Below are positions 1 to 9,323 of a stretch of DNA of 64,000 nt, piece after piece. The number at the start of each line of letters is the position of its first letter. Within the stretch, counting starts at the first letter, position 1. Source of the DNA: Brotonthovivens ammoniilytica. GTDB lineage: Bacteria > Bacillota > Clostridia > Lachnospirales > Lachnospiraceae. The stretch covers positions 124,001-188,000 of the forward strand of contig NZ_JAOQJQ010000001.1 in the NCBI RefSeq assembly GCF_025566885.1, given 5' to 3'. The notes under the pieces are model-generated. The model saw only the letters and a list, made by a program, of their open reading frames with translations. It did not search any database and was not told the origin of the DNA. The position numbers and the translations under genes were made by a program.

Positions 1-88
1 TGGTTGTATTTTAAAGACCTGCTCTGGCAGGAGAAATGCCCTAAGCTTTGTGCATAAAACTGATACACAGATGAAAGAATCTGAATAT

Positions 89-130
89 AAAACACATTTT
101 GTTTCAAGAAGCAGAATGTGTTTTATTTAT
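89..130. terminator. Hairpin terminator upstream of purC
   Basis: A 10-bp inverted repeat (89-98 with 115-124, AAAACACATT / AATGTGTTTT) is followed by a T-rich stretch. It probably ends the transcript entering from the left. The first 88 bases hold no gene I can recognise. Confidence 0.6.
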
Positions 131-216
131 TAGTAATACTTATAAAAATAAAAATATATACAAAAAGAGATTATAAATCATTTGTTTTTTTCTACACAGA
201 TGGAAAGGGATGCTCG

Positions 217-246
217 TTGACTTCTGATTTTTACATGTATTATACT
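217..246 (+). promoter_or_regulatory. Probable sigma-A promoter for purC-purF-purB
   Basis: TTGACT (217-222) and TATACT (241-246) are separated by 18 bp, 56 bp before the purC start. The short leader leaves no room for a purine riboswitch, and I see none. Confidence 0.6.
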
Positions 247-301
247 GTACTTACATGGGAAACTAAATTTATATAATATAGATAAAAAGGAAGGATCAGC
301 C

Positions 302-1180
302 ATGAGTGTTCAGGAATTAAAACCAATCAAAGAAGGTAAAGTACGTGAGGTATATGATAATGGGGACAGCCTTATCATTGTTGCAACAGACAGGATTTCA
401 GCTTTTGATGTGATTTTGAAAAATAAAGTTGAGAAAAAAGGCGCGATTTTAACACAGATGTCTAAGTTCTGGTTTGATTATACCAAAGACATTCTTCCAA
501 ATCATATGATTTCTACTGATGTAAATGATATGCCTGAATTTTTCAGGAATGAAAAATACGATGGGAACAGCATGAAATGTCAGAAACTGAATATGCTTCC
601 GATTGAGTGTATTGTGCGGGGTTACATAACAGGCAGCGGATGGGAGAGCTATAAAAAGACAGGAACTGTTTGCGGAATCCAGCTGCCGGAAGGATTAAAA
701 GAGTCTGAAAAGCTGCCGGAACCGATTTATACTCCTACTACAAAAGCAGAGCTTGGGGATCATGATGAGAATGTGACATTTGAAGAGAGTGTTGAAATTC
801 TTGAAAAGATTTATCCGGGCAGGGGAGAGCAGTATGCGAAAGCCCTGAAAGACTATACCATCGGCTTATATAAAAAATGTGCGGAATATGCTCTTAAAAA
901 AGGTATCATTATAGCTGATACAAAATTTGAATTTGGTCTGGATGAAGAAGGAAATATCATACTCGGAGATGAGATGCTGACACCGGACAGCTCCAGATTC
1001 TGGCCATTAGAAGGCTATGAAGCAGGAAAGGGACAGCCTTCCTATGACAAACAGTTTGTGAGAAACTGGCTGAAAGAAAATCCTGACAGCGATTATCTGC
1101 TTCCGGAGGAAATTATTGAAAAAACAGTGGATAAATATAAAGAAGCTTATGAACTGCTGACTGGCGAAAAGTTTGCCTAA
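302..1180 (+). CDS. purC: Phosphoribosylaminoimidazole-succinocarboxamide synthase
   Basis: This is SAICAR synthetase, a cytoplasmic enzyme of de novo purine synthesis that joins CAIR and aspartate with ATP. The N-terminus reads KEGKVREVYD, the family's nucleotide-binding start, followed by the conserved IECIVRGYITGSGWESY segment (about residues 102-118) and GDEMLTPDSSRFW (about 222-234). At 292 residues it has the size of the longer Clostridial form. The ATG at 302 has an AAGGAAGG ribosome binding site at 287-294. The gene is followed within 21 bp by purF and then purB, so the three probably form one operon behind the promoter at 217. Confidence 0.96.
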   Translation: MSVQELKPIKEGKVREVYDNGDSLIIVATDRISAFDVILKNKVEKKGAILTQMSKFWFDYTKDILPNHMISTDVNDMPEFFRNEKYDGNSMKCQKLNMLPIECIVRGYITGSGWESYKKTGTVCGIQLPEGLKESEKLPEPIYTPTTKAELGDHDENVTFEESVEILEKIYPGRGEQYAKALKDYTIGLYKKCAEYALKKGIIIADTKFEFGLDEEGNIILGDEMLTPDSSRFWPLEGYEAGKGQPSYDKQFVRNWLKENPDSDYLLPEEIIEKTVDKYKEAYELLTGEKFA

Positions 1181-1201
1181 ATGCAGATGATGGAGAAGTT
1201 T

Positions 1202-2650
1202 ATGGATAACAATTTGGTAATGAATACGGAAGTTTGCGATGAAATTCATGAGGAGTGCGGCGTATTTGGGATCTATGATCTAGACAGACATGATGTGGCT
1301 TCCACAATATATTACGGCCTGTTTGCACTGCAGCACAGAGGCCAGGAGAGCTGTGGTATTGCAGTCAGCGATACGTATGGACCCAAGGGAAAAGTACAGT
1401 CCTACAAGGGAATGGGCCTGGCCAATGAGGTCTTTACCCAGGAGAATCTGGAAAAAATGAAAGGCGATATTGGTGTTGGACATGTCCGCTATTCCACCGC
1501 GGGCGCATCTACCATTGAAAATGCGCAGCCCCTTGTTTTAAATTATGTGAAAGGAACACTGGCGCTTGCTCATAATGGTAATCTGATCAATGCCAATGAG
1601 CTGCGGCATGACCTTGAATATACAGGGGCTATTTTCCAGACAACCATTGATTCTGAAGTTATCGCCTATCATATTGCCAGAGAACGTCTGAAAACAGGAA
1701 CCGTTGAGGAGGCAGTCCGAAGAGCAGCCTCAAAAATGCGGGGGGCTTATTCCCTGGTTGTTATGAGTCCTAGAAAACTGATTGGTGCAAGAGATCCTTA
1801 TGGATTTAAACCTCTTTGTATCGGAAAGCGGGATAACGCTTATATTATTACTTCAGAGACCTGCGCCCTGGATACCATTGGTGCAGAGTTTGTCAGAGAC
1901 GTGCTGCCGGGAGAGGTTGTGACGATTTCACAGGATGGACAGATCTCTTCAGATACATCAAATTGTCTGCCCAAGGGCCAGGAGGCAAGATGTATTTTTG
2001 AGTATATTTATTTTGCCAGACCGGACAGCCGGTGTGACGGCATCAGTATTTACGAATCCCGCACAAGAGCCGGAGCCTTTCTGGCCCAGGATTCACCGGT
2101 GGAGGCAGATCTGGTAGTGGGAGTTCCGGAGTCGGGTAATCCCGCCGCCCAGGGGTATGCCATGGCATCGGGGATTCCATATGGCACGGCCTTTATCAAA
2201 AACGGTTATGTGGGAAGAACCTTTATTAAGCCAAAACAGAGCAGCCGTGAGTCTAGTGTGCGGATTAAACTAAATGTACTGAAAAAATCGGTGGAGGGCA
2301 AACGGATTATTATGATTGATGATTCTATTGTCAGGGGAACCACCTCCGGAAGAATTGTAAGTATGCTCCGGGAAGCCGGTGCCAAAGAGGTGCATGTCAG
2401 AATCAGTTCGCCGCCATTTTTGTGGCCCTGCTATTTTGGAACGGATATTCCGGCCAGAGAGCAGCTGATTGCCTATAATAAAACCATTGACGAAATCTGT
2501 CAGGAGCTTGGCGCGGATTCTCTTGGATATCTGAAGGTTGAGCGTTTAAGTGAGCTTGTTGACGGACTTCCTATCTGTAAGGGATGTTTTACCGGGGAAT
2601 ATCCTATGGAGCCCCCAAAAGAAGATATCCGCGGTGAGTATGAAAAATAG
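1202..2650 (+). CDS. purF: Amidophosphoribosyltransferase (glutamine PRPP amidotransferase)
   Basis: This enzyme catalyses the first committed step of purine synthesis: PRPP plus glutamine gives phosphoribosylamine. The N-terminal Ntn-hydrolase glutaminase begins at CGVFG, whose cysteine (residue 19 from this start) becomes the nucleophile once an 18-residue propeptide is removed. The C-terminal phosphoribosyltransferase domain has the PRPP loop IIMIDDSIVRGTTSG. Cysteines including those in CKGCFTGEYP fit the [4Fe-4S] cluster of the Bacillus-type enzyme. An open frame begins at 1181 directly after the purC stop, but GGAG at 1192-1195 is placed for ATG 1202, so I prefer 1202 (482 aa). Confidence 0.95.
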   Translation: MDNNLVMNTEVCDEIHEECGVFGIYDLDRHDVASTIYYGLFALQHRGQESCGIAVSDTYGPKGKVQSYKGMGLANEVFTQENLEKMKGDIGVGHVRYSTAGASTIENAQPLVLNYVKGTLALAHNGNLINANELRHDLEYTGAIFQTTIDSEVIAYHIARERLKTGTVEEAVRRAASKMRGAYSLVVMSPRKLIGARDPYGFKPLCIGKRDNAYIITSETCALDTIGAEFVRDVLPGEVVTISQDGQISSDTSNCLPKGQEARCIFEYIYFARPDSRCDGISIYESRTRAGAFLAQDSPVEADLVVGVPESGNPAAQGYAMASGIPYGTAFIKNGYVGRTFIKPKQSSRESSVRIKLNVLKKSVEGKRIIMIDDSIVRGTTSGRIVSMLREAGAKEVHVRISSPPFLWPCYFGTDIPAREQLIAYNKTIDEICQELGADSLGYLKVERLSELVDGLPICKGCFTGEYPMEPPKEDIRGEYEK

Positions 2651-2676
2651 CGACAAACATATGAGGAGAGAACATT

Positions 2677-4110
2677 ATGAGCAATGACAGATATACAAGC
2701 CCGTTGTCTGAGCGGTATGCCAGCAGAGAAATGCAGTATATTTTTTCACCGGAAATGAAATTTAAGACCTGGAGGAAGCTGTGGATCGCTCTGGCAGAAA
2801 CGGAAAAAGAGCTGGGACTTGATATTACAGATGAGCAGATCGAAGAATTAAAAGCACATCAGGATGATATTAACTTTGAAGTGGCAAAAGAGCGTGAAAA
2901 AGTTGTCCGCCACGATGTTATGTCTCATGTGTACGCTTATGGCGTGCAGTGTCCAAAGGCCAAGGGAATTATTCATCTGGGTGCCACCTCCTGCTATGTG
3001 GGAGATAATACGGATATTATTCTGATGTCAGAGGCGTTGAAGCTGGTGCGGAAAAAACTGCTGAATGTAATTGGAGAGCTTGCGGCATTTGCTGATAAAT
3101 ATAAAGCCCAGCCTACCCTTGCATTTACGCATTTTCAGCCTGCACAGCCCACAACAGTTGGAAAACGGGCTTCCTTATGGCTCCAGGAGTTTCTCATGGA
3201 TCTGGAAGATCTTGATTATGTCAGAGGCTCCCTAAAGCTGTTAGGCTCTAAGGGCACCACAGGTACCCAGGCAAGCTTTCTGGAACTGTTTGAGGGAGAC
3301 CAGGAGACTATTGATAAAATTGATCCTATGATTGCGGAAAAAATGGGATTTAAAGACTGTTATCCGGTTTCCGGACAGACCTATTCCAGAAAAGTAGATA
3401 CCCGTGTGATGAATGTAGTGGCCGGGATTGCAGCCAGCGCTCATAAAATGTCAAACGATATCCGTCTGCTGCAGCATTTAAAAGAAGTGGAGGAGCCATT
3501 TGAAAAGAATCAGATCGGTTCATCCGCTATGGCCTATAAACGGAATCCTATGCGCAGTGAGAGAATTGCTTCCCTGTCCAGATATGTGATGATTGATGCG
3601 TTAAATCCGGCAATCACATCTGCGACACAGTGGTTTGAGAGAACGCTGGATGATTCTGCCAATAAACGGCTCAGCATTGCAGAAGGTTTCCTTGCTATTG
3701 ATGGAATTTTAGATCTGTGTCTGAATGTAGTGGATGGCCTGGTTGTTTATGATAAAGTAATTACAAAGCGTCTTATGAGCGAACTTCCGTTTATGGCAAC
3801 AGAGAATATTATGATGGATGCAGTGAAAAAAGGCGGAGACCGCCAGGAACTCCATGAGAAAATCCGTCAGCTGTCTATGGAGGCAGGAGCCAATGTAAAA
3901 CAGAATGGCCTTGACAACAATCTGCTGGAACTGATTGCCAATGATTCGGATTTCAATCTGTCCCTGGAAGAACTGAAAGCCGCTATGGAACCCTCAAGAT
4001 ATACGGGCCGTGCAGAAGTTCAGGTGGATGCGTTTATAAAAAATGTAGTGAATCCTGTTCTGGAAGCAAATCGGGAGCAGCTTGGAATGAAAGCTGAAAT
4101 TAATGTATAA
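2677..4110 (+). CDS. purB: Adenylosuccinate lyase
   Basis: It cleaves SAICAR to AICAR, and adenylosuccinate to AMP, releasing fumarate. It belongs to the fumarase/aspartase superfamily, with signature SSAMAYKRNPMRSE at about residues 282-295 and GATSCYVGDN at about 102-111. At 477 residues it matches the longer Clostridial/eukaryote-like form rather than the ~430-aa Bacillus form. The gene is 26 bp after purF with a GGAGAG ribosome binding site, so it is probably in the same operon. Confidence 0.95.
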   Translation: MSNDRYTSPLSERYASREMQYIFSPEMKFKTWRKLWIALAETEKELGLDITDEQIEELKAHQDDINFEVAKEREKVVRHDVMSHVYAYGVQCPKAKGIIHLGATSCYVGDNTDIILMSEALKLVRKKLLNVIGELAAFADKYKAQPTLAFTHFQPAQPTTVGKRASLWLQEFLMDLEDLDYVRGSLKLLGSKGTTGTQASFLELFEGDQETIDKIDPMIAEKMGFKDCYPVSGQTYSRKVDTRVMNVVAGIAASAHKMSNDIRLLQHLKEVEEPFEKNQIGSSAMAYKRNPMRSERIASLSRYVMIDALNPAITSATQWFERTLDDSANKRLSIAEGFLAIDGILDLCLNVVDGLVVYDKVITKRLMSELPFMATENIMMDAVKKGGDRQELHEKIRQLSMEAGANVKQNGLDNNLLELIANDSDFNLSLEELKAAMEPSRYTGRAEVQVDAFIKNVVNPVLEANREQLGMKAEINV

Positions 4111-4239
4111 AATCCGGTATGTAAAATCGGGCACATAAAACCTGACACATAAAACCTCCTTTGTCTGTTTATACTAAAAATAACGGAGCTTACATAGGCT
4201 CAGAACTTATTTTTGTATATCAGATGAAGGAGATTTTTT

Positions 4240-5601
4240 ATGTCAGTAAATTTGCAGATTATGGATGTATATGCCAGAGAAATTTTGGATTCCAGAGGAA
4301 ATCCTACAGTAGAAGCAGAGGTGAAGGTCAGGGACGGAGAGCATATTGTTACCGGCAGAGCAGCTGTTCCCTCCGGGGCCAGCACCGGTTCTCATGAGGC
4401 CGCAGAACTCAGAGACGGCGAGGCAGACCGGTATCATGGAAAGGGTGTGCGCAGGGCGGTGACCCATGTCAATACAGAAATCAAAAAAGTACTTTTAGGG
4501 GAGAATGCCTGTAATCAGTTAAAGATTGACTATATTTTAAGAACTACGGATGGAACCGATAACAAAAACCGTCTGGGAGCCAATGCAATTCTGGCGGTTT
4601 CTATGGCCTGTGCAGACGTATCTGCGAAAGCGCTGAACCTGCCCTTGTTTCGTTATCTTGGGGGAGTATTCGGGGTTCGTATGCCGGTACCTATGATGAA
4701 TATTTTAAACGGAGGCAGACATGCCGCCAATACAGTGGATTTCCAGGAATTTATGATTATGCCTGTTGGCGCTGTAGATGAGCACGGAACTTTTGTTTTC
4801 CGGGAGGGGCTGCGCTGGTGTGTGGAAGTTTATCAGGAACTGAAAAAAATTCTGGAACAGGAGGGGCTTTCCACTGCGGTGGGTGATGAAGGCGGTTTTG
4901 CCCCGGATATTAAAGATGCTGATGAGGTGTTTTCCTATCTTATGAGAGCGGTCAGAGCCGCCGGATATGAACCGGGAAGGGAGATTGCATTTGCCATGGA
5001 TGCCGCGGCCAGTGAGCTGTATCATTCAGAATCCGGGATGTATCATTTTCCGGGGGAGAGCCAGTGTAAAGTAAAAGAGCTGCAAAAAGGAAAGGAAGAG
5101 CTTCCGGATACTGTATCAGGCTCTGTTATGAGAAGTACAGTGGAACTTATCGAATATTATGAAAAACTGGTGGATAAGTATCCGTTGATTTCTATTGAAG
5201 ATGGTCTGGATGAAAATGACTGGGACGGCTGGCATGAGCTGACGGCCCGGCTGGGAGACAGAGTGCAGCTTGTGGGAGATGATCTGTTTGTAACGGACGT
5301 AAAAAGAGTGTTGTATGGAATCGAGAGGAAAGCGGCCAATGCAGTTCTTATTAAGGTAAACCAGATCGGTACGCTTTCGGAGGCTATGGAAACCATTGTC
5401 AGAGCAAAGCAGGCGGGATATCATGCAGTAGTTTCTCATCGCTCCGGAGAAACAGAGGATACGCTGATAGCAGATCTGGCAGTGGCGTTAAACTGTGGGC
5501 AGATTAAAACCGGAGCGCCCTGCCGGGGTGAGCGCACCGCCAAATATAATCAGCTGCTGAGAATTGAAGAAGAAGTTGGAAGTATTATGAAAGACTTTTA
5601 A
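4240..5601 (+). CDS. eno: Enolase (phosphopyruvate hydratase)
   Basis: This is the glycolytic enzyme converting 2-phosphoglycerate to phosphoenolpyruvate. Conserved segments are AREILDSRGNPTVE, the mobile loop SGASTGSHEA, GDEGGFAPD, IEDGLDENDWDGW, LVGDDLFVT and SHRSGETEDT, covering the Mg2+ ligands and catalytic Lys/Glu positions. At 453 aa it is about 20 residues longer than usual. The extra length is mainly an insertion around residues 272-300, rich in Lys and Glu, before the ISIEDGLDE strand. An AAGGAG ribosome binding site precedes the ATG. It is probably transcribed apart from purB, across a 129-bp gap. Confidence 0.93.
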   Translation: MSVNLQIMDVYAREILDSRGNPTVEAEVKVRDGEHIVTGRAAVPSGASTGSHEAAELRDGEADRYHGKGVRRAVTHVNTEIKKVLLGENACNQLKIDYILRTTDGTDNKNRLGANAILAVSMACADVSAKALNLPLFRYLGGVFGVRMPVPMMNILNGGRHAANTVDFQEFMIMPVGAVDEHGTFVFREGLRWCVEVYQELKKILEQEGLSTAVGDEGGFAPDIKDADEVFSYLMRAVRAAGYEPGREIAFAMDAAASELYHSESGMYHFPGESQCKVKELQKGKEELPDTVSGSVMRSTVELIEYYEKLVDKYPLISIEDGLDENDWDGWHELTARLGDRVQLVGDDLFVTDVKRVLYGIERKAANAVLIKVNQIGTLSEAMETIVRAKQAGYHAVVSHRSGETEDTLIADLAVALNCGQIKTGAPCRGERTAKYNQLLRIEEEVGSIMKDF

Positions 5602-5666
5602 TTCGGCAGAATTTTTGTGAAAGATTGTTACAGTTATAATTGCAAAGACTTTTAGAGCAATAGGAC

Positions 5667-5695
5667 TTGTATATTTTTCCCTTTTGTGTTAGACT
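5667..5695 (+). promoter_or_regulatory. Candidate promoter for secG
   Basis: TTGTAT (5667-5672) and TAGACT (5690-5695) have 17-bp spacing, 43 bp before the secG start. The match to consensus is moderate. Confidence 0.35.
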
Positions 5696-5737
5696 ATAAC
5701 AGTTATATGTAGAAGATATCTACCGGAGGTAAAAATA

Positions 5738-5980
5738 ATGGAAATCGCAAGAACGATTATTATGATTATATTTATTATTTTGAGTATCGCAATAACAGTT
5801 ATCATTCTGATGCAGGAAGGAAAGTCCGGGGGACTTGGCGCCATTGCCGGAGCAGCAGATTCCTACTGGGGGAAAAACAAAGGACGTTCCATGGAAGGTG
5901 TTCTTGTGAAGCTTACCAGAGTGTTTGTAGTATTATTTCTTTTGATCGCTGCATTTTTATGTATCGCAAGATTTGCATAG
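5738..5980 (+). CDS. secG: Preprotein translocase subunit SecG
   Basis: This small inner-membrane subunit of the SecYEG channel has 80 residues. It has a first transmembrane helix (about 5-24), a loop with the conserved LMQEGKSGGLG and a GGLGAIAGAADSYWGKNKG stretch, and a second helix (about 58-78). Size and layout are typical of Firmicutes SecG. A GGAGG ribosome binding site lies just upstream. The neighbouring order secG-rnr-smpB-ssrA is a conserved Firmicutes arrangement. Confidence 0.93.
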   Translation: MEIARTIIMIIFIILSIAITVIILMQEGKSGGLGAIAGAADSYWGKNKGRSMEGVLVKLTRVFVVLFLLIAAFLCIARFA

Positions 5981-5990
5981 AGAATAGATG

Positions 5991-6020
5991 AGACTGTCGT
6001 GGATGCGGCAGTCTTTTTTT
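5991..6020 (+). terminator. Intrinsic terminator between secG and rnr
   Basis: A 9-bp stem (5991-5999 with 6006-6014), 6-nt loop and a run of seven T. It sits only 16 bp before the rnr start, so it probably attenuates read-through rather than isolating rnr. Confidence 0.75.
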
Positions 6021-6035
6021 GACAGGGGGAAATAA

Positions 6036-8159
6036 ATGAATCAGGAGTTATTAAAAGAGAGAAAAAAGGTTATTTACGATTTTATCTGCGATGAATTGTA
6101 TGTACCTATGAAAATAAAAGAGATGGCGGTACTGCTGAACATTCCAAAGAAACAGCGGTATGAGCTGCAGGAGGTACTAGATGCGCTGGAAGCGGAAGGT
6201 AAGATTGAAGTTTCGGTTAAGGGGAAATACAAGAAGGCTCAGAATGCACTGCTTACCGGAGTGTTTGAGTCCCACTCCAGAGGCTTTGGTTTTGTGACAG
6301 TGGAGGGGGAAGATGAGGATATCTTTATTCCGGAGAGCAAAGTCCACGGAGCGCTTTATCATGATACCGTGCAGGTGGCTCTGCGCCCCTCCAGGGGCAG
6401 ACGCCGGGAAGGTGAGATTGTTCATATCATTTCCCATGGACTGACCAGTGTGGTAGGAACCTTTGAGAAATGTGGGAATTTTGGTTTTGTGCGCCCGGAT
6501 AATCAAAAGATTGCCATGGATATTTTTGTACCGTTAGAAAGGTCTAAGGGAGCGGTAGATGGGCACAAAGTAATGGTTGAGTTTACTTCTTATGGAAAAC
6601 CGGGTAAGAAACCCGAGGGAAAGATTGTGGAGATCCTTGGTCATAGAAATGATCCTGGGGTTGACATTTTATCTATTGTAAAAGAATTTGATCTGCCCAT
6701 GGCGTTTTCAGATAAAATCTACCATCAGGTGGAAAACGTGGCCAAAGATGTGTCTGCGGCGGACCGAAGCGGAAGGGCTGATTTCAGAGATCTGCTTACG
6801 GTAACCATAGACGGTGAGGATGCCAAAGATCTGGATGATGCGGTAACCGTTTCCAAAGAAGATGGCTTCTATCAGCTGGGAGTTCATATCGCAGATGTGG
6901 CCAATTATGTTCAGGAGCACAGCGCTCTGGACGTGGAGGCATTAAAGCGGGGAACCAGTGTTTATCTGGTGGACCGTGTGATTCCCATGCTGCCTCATCA
7001 GCTCTCCAACGGGATTTGTTCCTTAAATCAGGGAGAGGACCGGCTGACTTTAAGCTGCATAATGAAAATTGATGCAAAGGGTACGGTGGTAGATTATAAA
7101 CTTGCGGAAAGTGTTATCAATGTAGACCGCAGAATGAGCTATACAGTTGTAAATAAGATTGTTTCAGAGCATGACCCAGAGCTTTGCAGAGAATATGAAG
7201 ATTTTGTTCCTATGTTTGAGCTGATGAAGGAGCTGGCGGATGTCCTTCGGGCAAAGCGTAAAGGGCGGGGCTCCATTGACTTTGATTTTCCTGAGTCCAA
7301 AGTGATATTGGATGAACAGGGCAGACCTGTAGAAATTAAGCCATATGAGAGAAATGCGGCCACTAAGATTATTGAGGATTTTATGTTAATCGCCAATGAA
7401 ACGGTAGCTCAGGACTTTTTCTGGAGAGAGATTCCTTTTGTGTACCGGACCCATGAAAATCCCGATCCCGAGAAAATCCACCGGCTTAGCACATTTATTA
7501 ATAATTTTGGATATCATATTCATACCGGGGGGGATGATGTTCATCCAAAAGAGCTGCAGAAACTTCTTACAAAGATTGAAGATACACCGGAGGAGGACCT
7601 GATTTCCAGACTGACACTGCGCTCCATGAAACGTGCGCAGTATTCAGTAGATTGTGTGGGACATTTTGGCCTGGCAGCCCAGTATTACTGTCACTTTACA
7701 TCTCCCATCCGCAGGTATCCGGATCTTCAGATTCATCGGATTATTAAGGAGACACTCCGGGGAAGAATGAAAGAAAATCGGATGGAGCATTATCAGGCAG
7801 TGCTGCCGGAAGTAGCAAAGCAGTGCAGCAGTCTGGAACGGAGAGCCGACGAGGCGGAGCGGGAGACTATAAAACTGAAAAAGGTTCAGTATATGTCAGA
7901 ACGCATCGGTGAGGAATTTGAAGGAGTAATCTCCGGGGTAACGGCATACGGGCTGTATGTAGAGCTTCCTAATACGGTAGAGGGAATGATTCATATTACT
8001 GCGCTGGAGGATGACTATTTTGAATTTCGGGAGGAGACCAGTGAAATGATAGGAGAGAATACCGGAATCTGTTATAAATTGGGCCAGCGGGTAAAAATCC
8101 GCGTAACGGGCACTGATGATCTGCTGCGTACTATAGATTTTGAGCTGGCGGATGAATAG
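6036..8159 (+). CDS. rnr: Ribonuclease R
   Basis: A processive 3'-5' exoribonuclease of the RNB family, 707 aa, which works with SmpB-tmRNA in degrading non-stop mRNAs. Reading order: an N-terminal winged-helix region, two cold-shock/OB modules (one containing RGFGFVTVEGEDEDIFIP), the RNB catalytic domain with DGEDAKDLDDAVTV holding the Mg2+-binding aspartates (about residues 258-271), HYCHFTSPIRRYPDLQIHR near 547, and a C-terminal S1 domain (about 624-704). It is followed by smpB and the tmRNA gene. Confidence 0.95.
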   Translation: MNQELLKERKKVIYDFICDELYVPMKIKEMAVLLNIPKKQRYELQEVLDALEAEGKIEVSVKGKYKKAQNALLTGVFESHSRGFGFVTVEGEDEDIFIPESKVHGALYHDTVQVALRPSRGRRREGEIVHIISHGLTSVVGTFEKCGNFGFVRPDNQKIAMDIFVPLERSKGAVDGHKVMVEFTSYGKPGKKPEGKIVEILGHRNDPGVDILSIVKEFDLPMAFSDKIYHQVENVAKDVSAADRSGRADFRDLLTVTIDGEDAKDLDDAVTVSKEDGFYQLGVHIADVANYVQEHSALDVEALKRGTSVYLVDRVIPMLPHQLSNGICSLNQGEDRLTLSCIMKIDAKGTVVDYKLAESVINVDRRMSYTVVNKIVSEHDPELCREYEDFVPMFELMKELADVLRAKRKGRGSIDFDFPESKVILDEQGRPVEIKPYERNAATKIIEDFMLIANETVAQDFFWREIPFVYRTHENPDPEKIHRLSTFINNFGYHIHTGGDDVHPKELQKLLTKIEDTPEEDLISRLTLRSMKRAQYSVDCVGHFGLAAQYYCHFTSPIRRYPDLQIHRIIKETLRGRMKENRMEHYQAVLPEVAKQCSSLERRADEAERETIKLKKVQYMSERIGEEFEGVISGVTAYGLYVELPNTVEGMIHITALEDDYFEFREETSEMIGENTGICYKLGQRVKIRVTGTDDLLRTIDFELADE

Positions 8160-8331
8160 AATAAATACAAAAGAAGCAAGACAGCTGTATTGTATGAACA
8201 TTTTGTGGACAGCGCAGCAGCCTGGTTTTAAAAGAATCATCAAAATATGAAAATATAATAAAAACCATTGCAAAATTTTGTAAATCGTGTTAGTTTTGAA
8301 TAGCCAAACAGAGGAATGTAAGGGAATTGAT

Positions 8332-8799
8332 ATGGGAAAAGACAGCGTAAAATTAATAGCAAATAATAAAAAAGCATATCATGATTATTTCATTGAAGAG
8401 ACTTATGAAGCCGGCATCAGCCTTCACGGAACAGAAGTCAAATCTGTCAGGATGGGAAAGTGCAGTGTGAAAGAGTCTTTTATCCGAATTGAAAACGGTG
8501 AAGTAGTCGCATATGGGCTTCATATCAGTCCCTATGAAAAGGGAAATATTTTTAACCGGGATCCTCTTCGGCCCAAAAAACTGCTGCTGCACAAATCAGA
8601 GATTAACAAGATATCCGGGAAAATTTCCGAAAAGGGTTATACTCTGGTTCCTTTAAAAGTATATTTTAAAGGGAGTCTTATCAAAGTTGAGATCGGGCTG
8701 GCGAAAGGCAAGAAGCTGTATGACAAGAGACAGGATATTGCCAAAAAAGATCAGCGCCGGGAGGCAGAACGCAGTTTTAAAGTACAGAATTTATATTAA
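8332..8799 (+). CDS. smpB: SsrA-binding protein SmpB
   Basis: It binds tmRNA and carries it into stalled ribosomes for trans-translation. The frame is open from a GTG at 8287, but TAAGGG upstream of ATG 8332 and the usual SmpB length (155 aa from here) point to MGKDSVKL as the start. Conserved parts are KAYHDYFIEETYEAGI, LHGTEVKSVR, LLLHKSEI and the basic C-terminal tail KKLYDKRQDIAKKDQRR. It ends 17 bp before the tmRNA gene. Confidence 0.95.
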   Translation: MGKDSVKLIANNKKAYHDYFIEETYEAGISLHGTEVKSVRMGKCSVKESFIRIENGEVVAYGLHISPYEKGNIFNRDPLRPKKLLLHKSEINKISGKISEKGYTLVPLKVYFKGSLIKVEIGLAKGKKLYDKRQDIAKKDQRREAERSFKVQNLY

Positions 8800-8816
8800 A
8801 TTTTGTTTATCTTTCC

Positions 8817-9160
8817 GGGGGTGTACTGGTTTCGACGGGGTTTTAGAAGCTTTAGAAGCGAGCCGCAGGAGATGCGTCAAATCTCAAACCTAAATATAAA
8901 CGCTAAAAACGAAAAATTAGCATTAGCTGCAGCTTAATTGCAGCTTGCCTGCCTTAGAGCACCCGCACTTTAAGAATCAGGTATCGACCATGTGGGAAAC
9001 GACTTATGCAAAGCTTTGCGCATAAGGGCGTATTATGAAGCTACTGAAACCAAAAACCTGTTTCTGGGTGTTTGGCCAAGGGAATGTTAAAACAGAAACT
9101 ACGCTCGTAGAAGGACAGTAGATAGAATTTCGGACAGGGGTTCGATTCCCCTCACCTCCA
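8817..9160 (+). ncRNA. ssrA: Transfer-messenger RNA (tmRNA)
   Basis: This is a one-piece tmRNA. The 5' end GGGGGTG (8817-8823) pairs with CACCTCC (9153-9159) to form the acceptor stem, with A9160 as discriminator. The tRNA-like T-arm GGACAGGGGTTCGATTCCCC precedes the 3' end. CCA is not encoded (TTG follows). The tag frame reads about A-K-N-E-K-L-A-L-A-A-A with a TAA stop at 8935-8937; the resume codon is probably GCT at 8902. The tag ends ALAAA rather than the commoner ALAA. Confidence 0.95.
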
Positions 9161-9164
9161 TTGA

Positions 9165-9190
9165 AAACCCCTGATTTTTCGGGGGTTTCT
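9165..9190 (+). terminator. Terminator of the tmRNA gene
   Basis: A 7-bp stem AAACCCC (9165-9171) / GGGGTTT (9182-9188) lies immediately after the tmRNA 3' end. The T tract is weak. Confidence 0.6.
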
Positions 9191-9198
9191 GAAATTTT

Positions 9199-9217
9199 GG
9201 TATCATTGGGGTATCAT
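9199..9217. repeat. Paired direct repeat downstream of tmRNA gene
   Basis: GGTATCAT occurs at 9199-9206 and again at 9210-9217, one helical turn apart, 40 bp beyond the tmRNA 3' end. tmRNA 3' ends are common integration sites, so this may be a remnant of integrase-binding DNA. No integrase gene or second att copy is visible here. Confidence 0.3.
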
Positions 9218-9277
9218 ATAGGGTACCGGACATATGCCCGCTGAAAATAATATCAGGAGGAAATCCTGCATATATGG

Positions 9278-9303
9278 CATCGCTGAATTTGGCGGTGTTT
9301 TTT
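9278..9303 (+). terminator. Terminator-like hairpin
   Basis: CATCGC (9278-9283) pairs with GCGGTG (9292-9297), followed by six T. A second small hairpin, CAGGA/TCCTG, sits at 9254-9268. No gene is visible between the tmRNA and this point. Confidence 0.5.
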
Positions 9304-9323
9304 ATATATTAGGAGAGACTGAA

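Noticed and set aside
9254..9312. A 12-codon frame (MASLNLAVFFIY) after AGGAGG, upstream of the broken mini-gene
   Set aside because: The spacing to AGGAGG is too long (13 nt) and the sequence is better explained as a terminator hairpin.
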